Shown piece after piece: positions 14,589 through 25,447 of a DNA stretch of 64,000 nt; positions within the stretch are counted from its first letter, which is position 1, and every line of letters starts with the position of its first letter. The stretch covers positions 4,916,241 to 4,980,240 of the forward strand of contig OX030959.1 of NCBI GenBank assembly GCA_943735955.1, read 5' to 3'. This stretch comes from Piscicola geometra. Taxonomy: Eukaryota; Annelida; Clitellata; Hirudinida; Piscicolidae. The position numbers and the translations under genes are program-made. Below the pieces are notes generated by a model, which was given only the letters and a program-made list of their open reading frames with translations, had not been told where the DNA came from and did no database searches.

Positions 14589-15422
14589 ATGGCTACGAAA
14601 GTACTGAAAAGAATAATTTCTTCCCCAGAGTCGCCCAAGGCTGCAGGTCCTTACAGGTTGACTTTTTTCCATTAATTTATCAAAATCGCCTTATAACCGT
14701 TTAAAAACTTTGCGAAAAAACTTAAATTTAAAATTTGAAATATATTATTTTTCATAACTAAAGTTATGCTGTCGAAGCTGCTGGGCAAGTGTTTATTTCA
14801 GGCCAAGTTGGCTTGGACCCTGAAAGTTCCACTTTGGTGGCTGGAGGCATTGAACAGGAGACTGAAAGGGTCGGTTTTAAACCAAAACATATTTTATATT
14901 CAAAATTTAATTGAGATGTTATTGAAAATACCTACAACTATACTTAAATATACTAAAACTCTTCAATGAAGGCTATGAAAAACCTGGGAGTGATCTTGAA
15001 AGCTGCTGGAGGATCATATGAGCATGGTTGAAAACGATGAATTGCATTGCGAAGCTTTAATCTCAACACTTACTATTTCACTGACTTCACAATCATTCTA
15101 CAGTGGTCAAGACAACCATCTACCTGCAAGACATGGCTGATTACGCTGCGGTGAACTCCATCTACAAAAGCTGTAAATATGTTTCCAAAAAGATATATTC
15201 AAAAATTGACTTGACAATTCAATACTACATGCTTTTATTTACAGACTTCACATCAGACTTTCCAGCTAGAACTTGCATTGCAGTTAAAGCTCTGCCACTG
15301 GTAATACACTCAAGTACATAACATTTTTGAAACTTTTCCAAGAATGCATGTAAATTAAAATAATATTTTTTTTACAGGGTGCTAAAGTTGAAGTAGAAGC
15401 CATTGCAGTCATTGGAAAATAA
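14589..15422 (+). CDS. RIDA: RidA / UK114 2-iminobutanoate deaminase
   Basis: Six exons: 14589-14656, 14764-14869, 14972-15026, 15104-15172, 15245-15300, 15378-15422; 399 nt, 132 residues. RidA hydrolyses reactive enamine/imine intermediates released by PLP enzymes such as threonine dehydratase. The protein runs from RRIISS-like N-terminal residues (KRIISSPESPKAAGPYS) through the conserved ISGQVGLDP, the AMKNLGVILKAAGGSYEHVV helix and KTTIYLQDM, to the substrate-site arginine in SDFPARTC and the closing KVEVEAIAVIGK. The family's conserved catalytic-site Arg is present. AATAAA at 15448-15453 precedes the convergent RPRD1 by less than 100 bp. Secure. Confidence 0.95.
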
Positions 15423-15537
15423 TCACTTTCAAAATCGTAACTTCATAAATAAACTCTCAAAGCTTTCATCCTTCATTTCTATACAAAAATTCAATAACAA
15501 TCCAGAATAATAGTAGTTAAATATAGAAAGTTTCAGT

Positions 15538-16545
15538 CTATGTCTTATCCGAGCTGAACAGATCTCCGGCAGAGGGCAAGGGGGCAAGTCCTCCTGTGAT
15601 GGAGGGCAGCAGAGTGAAGTCAGGCAGGCTTTGCACATGAGACTTGAGTTCCTTGTACATCACGTCCACCTTCTCCAAACGCTTTCTGTACTCTGTCAAC
15701 TTCTCGCCAGAGTCATTGAGTGCCTTCTTCTGAAAGTGGATGTAGTTTTGGAGCATCTTGGCAGCAGCCTTCCTCTCGCTGAGTTCTTGTGCCAGTCTGG
15801 CGTTGTAGTCAGTCAGAAGTGAGCACGCCTCGTCCACCGTCTTCATGAGAGCATCAGCCTCTGCAGTGTCTGAGAGCTTCTCGAGAAGGGTGACGTCAGA
15901 CGCCTCTGGAGGCAAAGAGGCAATCTTCTCTCTGACCACAGTGTCATTGGAGGCACATGACTCAAGGTTCAACAGCGCCTGGATGAGTTCTTCAGCGGAT
16001 GGAGCCTCTCCTGGCGCATCTTGCATCTCCTGCTCAATCTCTTCTTTGAGGGAAAGCTCCACTTTCTTTTTTTTCCGAGGAGGTTCTACTTTTGTGGATG
16101 ATGCTTCAGGGCTAACTTGCTTTTTAGGCTGCTCGATTTCTTTTTGAGGTTCTCCCTCCATTACATTCACAAGAGAGTCTATGAATGATATATCGTACAT
16201 TTTCCTATCCAGCCAAATCTTAAAGACCCTGACCAGGGAAGCTTTCAATTTTTCGTCCATATCGCCAACTGAAACTCTGCATGCATCAGGTAAAACGGCT
16301 TTGAAATCTCGGTTGTACTCAGGGCCTTTCCGCTTGCTATTCTGGATGATGTCGTTTGCGAGATAGAAAAGTGTAAGTTTCTTGGGCCCCGAACTCTTTT
16401 GTAACTCCTTCATCCAAGTGGCCACCACCATCTCCGACTGTTTTCTGTGATGGATCAGCCATAGCGACAACGTTTGAATACTCTGCTGTGTGTTATTCAA
16501 GCCCATTAGCTTTTTACTCAAACTCTGTTCCGAAAACGACGCCAT
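15538..16545 (-). CDS. RPRD1: RPRD1-type CID protein
   Basis: Single 335-codon frame. Residues 1-130 form the RNA polymerase II CTD-interacting domain (CID): LSLWLIHHRKQSEMVVATWM, LTLFYLANDIIQNSKRKGPE and VFKIWLDRKMYD match RPRD1A/B. A basic KKKKVE nuclear signal follows near residue 160, then a coiled-coil that mediates dimerisation in human RPRD1 proteins. The C-terminus LPSITGGLAPLPSAGDLFSSD is nearly identical to the vertebrate ending. RPRD1 recruits phosphatase RPAP2 to phosphorylated Pol II CTD in the nucleus. The gene converges on RIDA with 115 bp between stop codons. I see only one RPRD1 and cannot split it into A or B. No intron, whereas vertebrate RPRD1 genes have several. Confidence 0.95.
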   Translation of the reverse strand: MASFSEQSLSKKLMGLNNTQQSIQTLSLWLIHHRKQSEMVVATWMKELQKSSGPKKLTLFYLANDIIQNSKRKGPEYNRDFKAVLPDACRVSVGDMDEKLKASLVRVFKIWLDRKMYDISFIDSLVNVMEGEPQKEIEQPKKQVSPEASSTKVEPPRKKKKVELSLKEEIEQEMQDAPGEAPSAEELIQALLNLESCASNDTVVREKIASLPPEASDVTLLEKLSDTAEADALMKTVDEACSLLTDYNARLAQELSERKAAAKMLQNYIHFQKKALNDSGEKLTEYRKRLEKVDVMYKELKSHVQSLPDFTLLPSITGGLAPLPSAGDLFSSDKT

Positions 16546-17404
16546 GTTTTATAATTATTTACCAAAGAAATCAGATATATTTATATGGTATTCTAGCAGT
16601 AGTATTACAAAATAAAATATAACATTATTGGAAAATAAAATATTTTTGAGTGAAGGCAACTTCAATTTTATAGAATAAGACATATGGCATCAAACTACAG
16701 ATTGCAAAAGATGCATAGAATAGAATTGTAGCAGTAGTAAGAGAAGCAAAACTCATGATTGAAAAAGAAAAGTAATAATAAAAGCAAATTGAGAAAAAAA
16801 TCATAATAAAAACCAATTTGAGAAATATATAAAACGGTAATTAAAACTGGGAATTTAGCCTGAAAATTGGCCAATGGCGTATCAACTCAATAGGGTTCCG
16901 AATCTCAAAATTATCAAAGGTACACTTTAGCAATGCTGAAAACAAAACAAAACACTTAAAAATTAAGATATTAATGAGAATATTGAATAAATAATTTAAA
17001 TTAGAATAGAAACTTAAAGGCAGAGTACAATAAGCAAGCAATAACACGGTGCCGTGACTCACGGTAGATGCCGATAAAATGGAAACATAGGTGTGCAGTA
17101 AACGAAAATATATGTTTCTAGAAGAATAATGAATATCACCCGGCGGTGTGCAAAAATATGATTTAAGATTGAAGCATTGCGCGTGACGAAGGCTCGTTGG
17201 CACTGTGACAAGTGAGCGAACTCGCTTCGTCGTGTGTGGTGGTGTGGTGGTGTGCTGGTGTCTGGTAAGAGTCGAATGACACCCGAAATAGATTGAGGAG
17301 TCTGAGGTACCGCAAGATAAGGAAGATGAAAAGAATAAAAATGACGAGTAAATAATATTGATAATAAAAATAAGTAATAACAATAAATGAAATTATTAAG
17401 AATT
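16546..17404. other. no gene seen
   Basis: AT-rich sequence upstream of RPRD1 that contains its promoter. Longer frames on the minus strand lack any family resemblance or splice logic. Confidence 0.5.
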
Positions 17405-17664
17405 ATAAGTAATAATATTAATGATTAATAATATTAATGATTAATAATATTAATGATTAATAATATTAATGATTAATAATATTAATGATTAATAATATTA
17501 ATGATTAATAATATTAATGATTAATAATATTAATGATTAATAATATTAATGATTAATAATATTAATGATTAATAATATTAATGATTAATAATATTAATGA
17601 TTAATAATATTAATGATTAATAATATTAATGATTAATAATATTAATGATTAATAATATTAATTA
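17405..17664. repeat. 16-bp AT-only minisatellite
   Basis: About 16 near-identical copies of AATGATTAATAATATT. Each unit is close to an inverted repeat around TAATATTA, so the array could extrude hairpins. It lies between RPRD1 and the PHACTR 3' end. Confidence 0.98.
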
Positions 17665-18161
17665 TTGATAAATGATATTCCTGATGGTAAACAAAAATGG
17701 GTTTGGAAGTTATAGTTCGTCATTCAGAAAGAATCCTTTGGATTTGCGAAAAAAACAAAAAAAAACTTGAGAAAGTTACTTCAGAATAAAAAAATGAAGT
17801 GCAAATAAGTTTGGTTCGGAAAAAAATTGAAAACTAAAATGATTTGGAAAGATTGAGGGATTGAAGCCAAAGCGATACATAATCATCAGCGTTCTGAATT
17901 GGTCTCTAGAGAAAAACTGTTGTTATTAGGATAAAAATAAAATAAAAATTAGACCCTATAAATAAAAAAGTCTGTAATCGCCACGAATTGTAATTTGGTT
18001 CTTATATATTCCAAGGTTGAAGTCCAAAGGTGATAATGAAAGAAAGGAGCATTAGGTTGAATGAGCGAGCAACTAAGAGGCGATACTTGCAGCGATGAAT
18101 ATGTTGATTTACAATATCTCGGTGGCATTGGGTGGGTGGAGTAGCCTTCGGTCGAAAGGAA

Positions 18162-20027
18162 TTAAGGCTGGTGGAATCTGCAGGTTGTCGAAGAAATATA
18201 CATATGAAATCATCATCAGCACCATCATCCTCTCCCTATGATCATCATCATCAGCATCCCCATCATCATCATCATTATCCTCATCCTCCATCATCATCAG
18301 TATCATCTTCATCATCATCTTCGCCATCCTCATCCACTCCCAATCAAGTCACACCTGGTGTAATGCCTGCTGTCCTCGTGCACCTGCATCTCCTGACTCT
18401 TGAACTCGTTCAATTCCTTGCGTATGGCCGCCTGTGTGGTGGTCGTGGTGGTGGTGGTGGAAAGGTGAAGAAATGGTGGTGGTGTGAGTGGTTGCGCTGG
18501 TGCATGGATAATTGGTGGTGCAGAGGTTGGTGATTGTGGTGGTGATGGGTGGTGGTGGTGGTGATGATGATGGGTGGTGGTGATGATGATGATGATGGGT
18601 GGTGGTGGTGGTGATGATGATGGGTGGTGGTGGTGGTGATGATGATGGGTGGTGGTGGTGGTGATGATGATGGGTGGTGGTGATGATGGGTGGTGGTGAT
18701 GATGATGGGTGGTGGTGGTGATGATGATGGGTGGTGGTGATGATGATGGGTGGTGGTGATGATGATGATGGGTGGTGGTGGTGATGATGGGTGGTGGTGA
18801 TGATGGGTGGTGATGATGATGGGTGGTGGTGCAGAGGTGGGTGGCTGCAGACGAAGGCAGATGGAATGTTGAAGAGAGTGTTGTGGTTTTATAGGAAGCA
18901 TTGGAAACGATTCTCACAACTCCCACACAAATGCAACCTTGTCTCGAGGCGTCAGGCGGATCCAGGGCTTGTCTGCCTTCCTGTCGTACTCTTCCACTTG
19001 CGTCACTTCGACGTAGTCGTTGAACTTGATGATTCGACGCTCCTTCAACTCGCCTACCGTCGGTCGGAAACTCAGCTGTTGCAGTGATGGTTGCAGTGGT
19101 GGTGGTGGTGGTGGTGGTGGTGGTGGTGGATGGGGGGAGGTTGAGGCGGTGTTGTTGGTGGGAAAATGTTAGGAAGAGTGGTGATGGATGAGGGAGAGTG
19201 GTGATGGTTGAGGGAGAGTGGTGATGGTTGAGGGAGAGTGGTGATGGTTGAGGGAGAGTGGTGATGGTTGAGGGAGAGTGGTGATGGTTGAGGGAGAGTG
19301 GTGATGGTTGAGGGAGAGTGGTGATGGTTGAGGGAGAGTGGTGATGGTTGAAGGAGAGTTGTGATGGTTGAGGGGGAGTGGTGATGGTTGAGGGAGAGTG
19401 GTGATGGATGAGGGAGAGTGGTGATGGTTGAAGGAGAGTGGTGATGGTTGAGGGAGAGTGGTGATGGTTGAAGGAGAGTTGTGATGGTTGAGGGGGAGTG
19501 GTGATGGTTGAGGGAGAGTGGTGATGGCGGATTGCCCTTGAAGCCAGAACTTGTTATACGCCACTACAGTAATGCCCTTCACTACTATTATCATCATCAT
19601 CATCATTATTTTTTTTCTTTTATTATCTTTATTGCATAGTTGATAAGGAAGCAAAAAAAAAGGATGCTGCAATGGAGGAATGAAGCACTCGAGATGCAGA
19701 TGGAGAGACACACCTTCCTGATGAGTGTCTTCTTGATCTCATCCTTCTCCCTCTGCAGCTGCTCCGGAGACTCTTCTGCAGTGATGAACAAACATCATCA
19801 TCATCATCATGACCACCCCTTCACTCACTCGCTTATGAGGTAACCTTATGCATAAGCCATTGTCATTGCAACACTCGCTTTTAAATTATCATCATTCTCA
19901 GTTTCATCATCATCATCATCATAATCATCATCATCACCCCCATCATCATCATCATCATCATCGCCATCATCATCAGCATCATTAGCACTTCTGTTGCGTC
20001 CATAGCGCTATATAAATGAATGTTATT

Positions 20028-20095
<68 letters not shown>

Positions 20096-20512
20096 GCGAA
20101 GACTGGAGCCTCACTGAGGAGGATGTGTTTCTCATAGAGTTCCTGCGGAGTGGGTCTCTGACTCAGGCGTCTGCAAGGCAACACAATTACAACATTATTA
20201 GGATACCATGAGGCGCCAGTCTCTTAAATAAATCATAGAATAATCTTATTAAAATTGCTAAAATACATTCAAAAAGCAAGCAAGCAGCCACCGACAGGGC
20301 ACTCACTCACCTATTGAGTTGGTTGCCAATCCTCTCTCTCAGGTCGTGCCTCTCCTGCGGCGTCCTGCACGGGATGACGTTGCAGTCGGCAGGCAGGTTC
20401 TGGTGCCTCTTCTCGGCCCTCGTGTTCAGGAAGCGAGCCAGGCTGTCGTTGCGCATCACTTTCGCTCCCAGACCTCCTGTGCGTGTGTGTGTGTGTGTGC
20501 GTGTGTGTGTGC

Positions 20513-20593
<81 letters not shown>

Positions 20594-23500
20594 GTGGCAG
20601 TTGATGTTGAGGTGTGATCCTTTATGAGAAATGATGCGTATTGCTTTGCTTGACAAAAAAGCATGATAAAATCGAAGGAAATGGTGATGAAGATGATGAT
20701 AATGATGTCAACGATGATGATGATTATGATGTTGTCAACGATGATGATGATTATGATGTTGTCAACGATGATGATGATTATGATGTTGTCAACGATGATG
20801 TAATAAAACATCTCACTTTGCTGATCTGAGTATTTTATATCACCATCATCATCATCATCATCGTCGTCATCATCATCATCATCGTCGATGTGACGATTGA
20901 TGTTGTCGTAGTCGTTCTCATCGTCTTTGTTTTCCTCTCTTATGTTCATCAAGTGCCTTGCGGGAGATTTCTTCGCCAATAAATGAGGCAATACAACACT
21001 TGATAATAATGAGAATAATAAGAATTTCAATTACAATATTGAAAAGATGTTATGTTATGGACGATATGAATTCTTGCATTCCTCATTCATTCTCAACCTG
21101 AGCCTTTAATCATAATCATCACCACTACCCCAGACAACTCCTGTTTGCCTGGCAACAGACAACCGTCCAAACAAAAGACTCTAGCAATGTTGCCATTTCA
21201 CGAAACACCTCTCGCACCCAAAGTTGGCCTTGTTGGCGAAGAAACTCGACGGCATCGACGAGTGCTCCTCGGCGCCACCGAACCTGACGCCTCCATTCGC
21301 GCCCAGGGAGTTCGTCTGCTTGGCGTTTGCCGCGCCGCCTGCAGGCTTTGCCCTCATGAAGCCCGCGCTGTTTGGTCGTTGGTCTGAATGCGTGGTGTGA
21401 ATGCGTGAGTGAGTGGGTGTAGATGTGGGAGTGTGAAGTTTGGAGTGGTTATGGTTGATGAAGGATGGATAGTATAACAGAATTATGGTAGAGATTTTGA
21501 TTTCCGCTCACATGTGCTGACTACAAAAAAAGACATGAATTCCATGAGTTTGGCTACACAAATGGGTATAAGGCATGTATGAATACTTGTTTAACAAAAA
21601 ATCATTTTAATACTCTGAATCTCCTAATTATAATTTTAAATCGTCCCAAATGTTGAGCAACTTAATTTCATTAATGCATTAGGAGCCCTGGAAATGATAA
21701 ATGTGGAAAAGTCGTTTAAATACTGCTTCAGTTCAGTGAGGTCGTCTGCTCAAGGCATGAAAGATAGACGACTTCGAAGTGCTGCATGCACACAACACAT
21801 GCACACAGGTGTACACACCGTCTGTACAAACACATGCACACAGGCGTACACGCCGTCTGTACAAACACAAATGATCAAAGACACACGGCATACTTGATTC
21901 AAGGGGAGGCACATTTCTATTGTTGTTGTTGGTCGACGGTGAATAACTTCGTTGTTGTTGCAGTTGTTGCTGGTGGATCTTGCTTCCCTTGAGGGCGCTG
22001 CGGATGGGCTTGCGCGAGGGGTCGGGTTCGGAGGCGGGCACCTCCTTGTACTGGTTTGGAATGACCTCAGGCGAGGGCAGGAAGGAGGGCGTGATGAGAC
22101 TCTCACGCTCACTCGCCCTTCTGAAACTGCCCTTTTGCGAGTGGCTGTCACTCGATCCGAATGGGGGCAGGGTGTAGTCCTTCTGGAGAGGAGGGGCGCT
22201 CAGTCCGAATGAGGGGTATGTGCCTGCCGGGGTGCCCTGGAAACTGTTGTTGTGAGAGTAGTTGTTGTTGTTGTTGGGTTGTTGTTGTGTGAAGGAAGTG
22301 CTTGTGGTGGTTGTTGGGAGACTCATTGTCGCGCTGTGTGGGTATGGAAGTGAGCTCGGAGGTGACGATGACGATGATGTCTTCCTCATGTTGAAGATGG
22401 TGGTTGTTTTGTTTTGATGCTTGGGAGAGTTGTCCTTGTGTGGAGCAAAGGGCAGCATGACCAGCACCTTGGTCTGGTCGTTCGAAACTGAACTCAGTGG
22501 CTTTGGCTGCTCCTCTGGGGAGGATAGGCACCAGTGAAGTTTTATTAGAAAGTGCACAGAACGCTGATCAACTATTTATTATGTAATCCTTCAAGCTAGT
22601 ATAAATGCATGTGAAGTGCCTGTTTATGCAAGCGGAATAGAAAGATGTGCTCACTGGCAGAATGTTTGTCTGTGCCATTCGAAGGTGTTTTTGCCTCAGT
22701 GACTTTGGACGATTGCCTGTCACTCTCTTCTGGAGCCTTATCGTCATTGTACGTCTGGAAGATGTTGTTGTTTTGGAAGAGGGGCGAGGTGGGTAGTTGG
22801 GTCGACTGGTTGCCATTGCACGTGAAGCCGTCAGGAAGGTTCTTGTCGTCTTTCTTACGTGACCTATTTTTGGAAGTCTTGTTCTTTTTTGGCTGGTAAC
22901 CAACACAGCACGTCCAGTATGATAGCCTCCCTGTCGTTTGGAATGGTTGTTAACTTTTAAAATTTGTTTAACAATATTGTTCTTAAGTGAAATGTTATTT
23001 TTTGAATATATATAATTAAATAAATGTAACTCACTGAGTGGAAGAGTGTTTTCATCATCTGATTCATTGATAGCTTGGACATTTTCCAAATAAGACATTT
23101 TTGATTCATTGTTTTCAGATTTTTCTATACAAAAAAGTTTAATAAATTATATTTTTTAATTAATACAATACACAAAGTTTATAAAGGTTGAATACGTGTC
23201 ATTGGATATGATGAAGATTCATAAGACAATTAAACCTGAATTACGAAGCGAATTTTTCTTGCTTTTCCCCCAACTAAAGTATTTATTTTTACTGGAGCTC
23301 CTTCTTTCGACATGATTCAGAGGATTTAATGGATTTAAAAATGGCTTGAAGTTATCGCCGTTATTTAGATCAGTGTCTGTTTGGTGTTGTTGAGGTTCTT
23401 GTTGGGAATGGCGGAGGACAATGTCATTAGGGTTGTTAACGTTGTCGTAATCAGTTGATTCAGTTTGCATTTGCTTCAATTCGTTCGCCACTGAAAAGTG

Positions 23501-23700
23501 AAAGTGAGTGATTAAAGTTTAATCATTGCACGAAAATGTAGTTACATAATAGATCTACTTTTATGTTGTTAAGTATAATACATTTTTGGTCATCAAAAAT
23601 ACTAACATTTGGTTTTTCTGAAGGTTGATAGATGATGATTCATCATCGCATCTTGATTATAATAAAATTGCGTATCCCCAGTATCTGTTGTGGTCGCCAT
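18162..23700 (-). CDS. PHACTR: phosphatase and actin regulator (PHACTR)
   Basis: Thirteen exons (5' to 3'): 23607-23700, 23236-23490, 23035-23124, 22655-22930, 21894-22514, 21209-21383, 20817-20956, 20311-20476, 20115-20170, 19714-19775, 18938-19075, 18355-18431, 18162-18177; 2166 nt, 721 residues, every junction in phase. PHACTRs bind G-actin through RPEL motifs and PP1 through the C-terminus. Clear RPELs: [18 protein letters not shown] and [17 protein letters not shown]; the one before ([18 protein letters not shown]) is degenerate. The PP1 module is intact: IIKF (RVxF-like), YVEV, ADKPW, then [10 protein letters not shown] and the terminal TRFHQP (family TRFHRP). [10 protein letters not shown] lies in the Ser/Pro/Asn-rich middle. 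An acidic Asp run (exon 7) comes from GAT triplets. The last coding exon is only 16 nt. The exon 7 acceptor (20957) is the weakest call. Confidence 0.93.
18535..18832. repeat. GGTGGTGATGATGATG minisatellite in PHACTR intron
   Basis: Irregular units of GGTGGT plus GATGAT between exons 18355-18431 and 18938-19075. It generates a His/Pro-rich frame on the minus strand that is not a gene. Confidence 0.95.
19171..19528. repeat. 20-bp minisatellite in PHACTR intron
   Basis: About 18 copies of GTGATGGTTGAGGGAGAGTG. In the PHACTR sense direction the unit is pyrimidine-rich and lacks AG. It occupies the intron upstream of the exon at 18938-19075. Confidence 0.98.
19535..19600 (+). mobile_element. SINE 3' tail fragment, family B
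   Basis: The segment TTGAAGCCAGAACTTG followed by TTATACGCCACTACAGTAA and ATC triplets aligns with the 3' part of the SINE-like element at 30078-30260, which also ends in a triplet tail. Roughly 70 percent identity over about 40 bp by eye. Confidence 0.5.
20027..20094. repeat. (ATC)n microsatellite in PHACTR intron
   Basis: Over 20 perfect ATC triplets immediately downstream, in gene sense, of the RPEL exon 20115-20170. It follows a SINE-like tail at 19984-20027. Confidence 0.98.
20477..20591. repeat. (GT)n microsatellite at a splice acceptor
   Basis: On the PHACTR sense strand this is a CA run that leads straight into the acceptor of exon 20311-20476 (CACGCACAG|GA). Confidence 0.97.
20706..20800. 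repeat. 27-bp tandem repeat in PHACTR intron
   Basis: About 3.5 copies of a unit beginning GTCAACGATGATGATG and ending TTATGATGTT. Confidence 0.95.
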
Positions 23701-23895
23701 TTCACCTAGTATTTCTTTAAAAACTCCAGAAAACTTTAAATGCTTCAATTGATTTAAATTTTATAAAACTTATGAAAACATTTTTAACTATACAATTTTT
23801 TTTCTAATTTTTTTTGAAATATTTTAAATATTATTGAAAAAATATATTAATTTTTCAGTTTTGAAAGTAGAATTACACAGATTCATTTTTAAAGG
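23701..23895. promoter_or_regulatory. bidirectional promoter, PHACTR / IGBP1
   Basis: Only 195 bp separate the divergent start codons of PHACTR (-) and IGBP1 (+). The stretch is very AT-rich. I see no strong named motif, but both transcripts must start here unless a remote noncoding exon exists. Confidence 0.6.
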
Positions 23896-24912
23896 ATGGC
23901 TGCCTCTCAATTGGTAACTATTTATGAAGATATATGGAAGATTTATGAAGGGTTGGAGGCTTCGAATGAAGATATAAAGTCAGAAAATATTCAAAGTAAT
24001 ATAAAAACAGCAGTTGGTTTTTGTCTAGAAGCAATAGACAAGATAAATAAAGTAGATTTGTTCAGTGATAATGAAGACATTGAAGAGGTAACAACCAATG
24101 AACTAAAGTATTTGCTTATTCCAGCTTTTTTTGCATACTTCATAAACAAAGATGTTTCAGAAGAACGGGAAGCTATAGTGACAAAGTGCAAAGACTTGTA
24201 TAGAAATTTCCTCGTTTTGTGCCGGCAATACAATTTGACCACCTATAAATGCCAAGACCTCAAAGAGGCAAATGATATCGCAAAAACAACCAATCCGTTA
24301 GATCAACTGAAATCCGACGCAGTAAATAGACAGCAGAAGATAGAACGCTACAAAGCAAGAAAGCATCTAGAACAAGAATTAAAAAGTTTGTACACTGAAG
24401 TGAAAAAATCACACGTCGACGAGGATATAAAAAGAGAATACTTTTTAAAGCTGATTGAAAAGTGGATTTCAGATTCTATCGAAAGTTTAGAAAGCTTGCA
24501 AAGTGAAGAAGCAATTTTGCATCACATAAAAGCAGTAAAAAAATCTGTTGATAATGGAGGTGAAGTATGCAAAAAAGATCAGACTCAAATGAAAAAGTTT
24601 CAACCTTTCATCATAACTAAAGATAAAATGCAAAAAAGCGTTTTTGGCTATGGTTATCCTGGTATTCCAACTGTTTCAGTGGACGAGTTCTATGATCAAA
24701 GAGTGCGTGATGGCATCTTTCCAAGTCCCTCAGATGTGAAGAAGGTGCAGCCAAATAAGGAGGAAGAGGAGGCGAAAAGGGAGGAAGAGGCAAGTGAGAA
24801 GGATGAGAAAGTGGATGTAGATGATGAGGGGGCGCTTGAAGAGGCTCGGAGATGGGATGACTACAAGGACACGCACAGAAGAGGGTGGGGAAACAGACAC
24901 AACCGTAGTTGA
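23896..24912 (+). CDS. IGBP1: IGBP1 / alpha4 / Tap42 PP2A regulator
   Basis: Single 338-codon frame. IGBP1 binds the catalytic subunits of PP2A, PP4 and PP6 and stabilises them, downstream of TOR in yeast. The helical N-terminal TAP42 domain contains VDLFSDNEDIEEV and ELKYLLIPAFFAYF; the middle helices include RQQKIERYKARKHLEQEL and REYFLKLIEKWI. The conserved block KPFI-like FQPFIITKDKMQKSVFGYGY, then PGIPTVSVDEFYDQR, follows. An acidic Glu/Lys tract leads to the typical ending ARRWDDYKDTHRRGWGNRHN. The ATG at 23896 is preceded by stop-rich sequence. AATAAA lies at 24998-25003. Pairing in one promoter with a PP1 regulator (PHACTR) is curious but probably coincidental. Confidence 0.96.
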   Translation: MAASQLVTIYEDIWKIYEGLEASNEDIKSENIQSNIKTAVGFCLEAIDKINKVDLFSDNEDIEEVTTNELKYLLIPAFFAYFINKDVSEEREAIVTKCKDLYRNFLVLCRQYNLTTYKCQDLKEANDIAKTTNPLDQLKSDAVNRQQKIERYKARKHLEQELKSLYTEVKKSHVDEDIKREYFLKLIEKWISDSIESLESLQSEEAILHHIKAVKKSVDNGGEVCKKDQTQMKKFQPFIITKDKMQKSVFGYGYPGIPTVSVDEFYDQRVRDGIFPSPSDVKKVQPNKEEEEAKREEEASEKDEKVDVDDEGALEEARRWDDYKDTHRRGWGNRHNRS

Positions 24913-25447
24913 GACTTCATCAGAAACATTTAATTAGTGAAAGGTCTTGTAGGTTTTTGCAGTTTTCTTATAGTACTTTTTCTTTTTTTATAGGACGAAT
25001 AAAAATAAGAAATGCTTTTGAGTCAAAAGTTTTGACACATGAATAAATTATCTTTCACAACAAATTACTCAATTTATAGTAATTATGTTGAATTATAATA
25101 AAAAGATGGTTAAAAAATTGGTCTTTTAAACTGTTATTTTATAGAGATTCTTCAGAAGAATGATGATGATGGTTATGCTTAGTTGTATGCTTTAGATTGC
25201 ATAATGAAGTAAGACTACTTTATGTTTCTTTCAAATAGTGACATTTTACTCCAATCTAAGGAAAGAAATGTTTGTAATAATTATTTAGATAGTTATTGAA
25301 AATATTTTTTATTAAGATATCTTTCATATCTAATTGTCTTTCAAGTTTGCAAATGATTTCTATAGCAACCGATTAAGTTAATCGGTTTAACGATCGAACA
25401 TTTCATTTGAATGCTTTTTAGTTTATAAACGAAGCAATTAGTTTATA
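24913..25447. other. no gene seen
   Basis: IGBP1 3' UTR and AT-rich spacer before the next plus-strand gene. Confidence 0.5.

Noticed and set aside
17405..17664. CRISPR-like regular array
   Set aside because: Units are contiguous 16-mers without unique spacers, in a eukaryotic genome.
18330..18926. His/Thr/Pro-rich minus-strand ORFs
   Set aside because: Product of the GGTGGTGATGATG repeat. Only the PHACTR exon at 18355-18431 inside it is real, in a frame shared by chance.
22568..23098. 176-codon minus ORF with ordinary composition
   Set aside because: Reads through PHACTR exon 22655-22930 in the wrong frame and through an intron; the phase-consistent exons give the PHACTR product.
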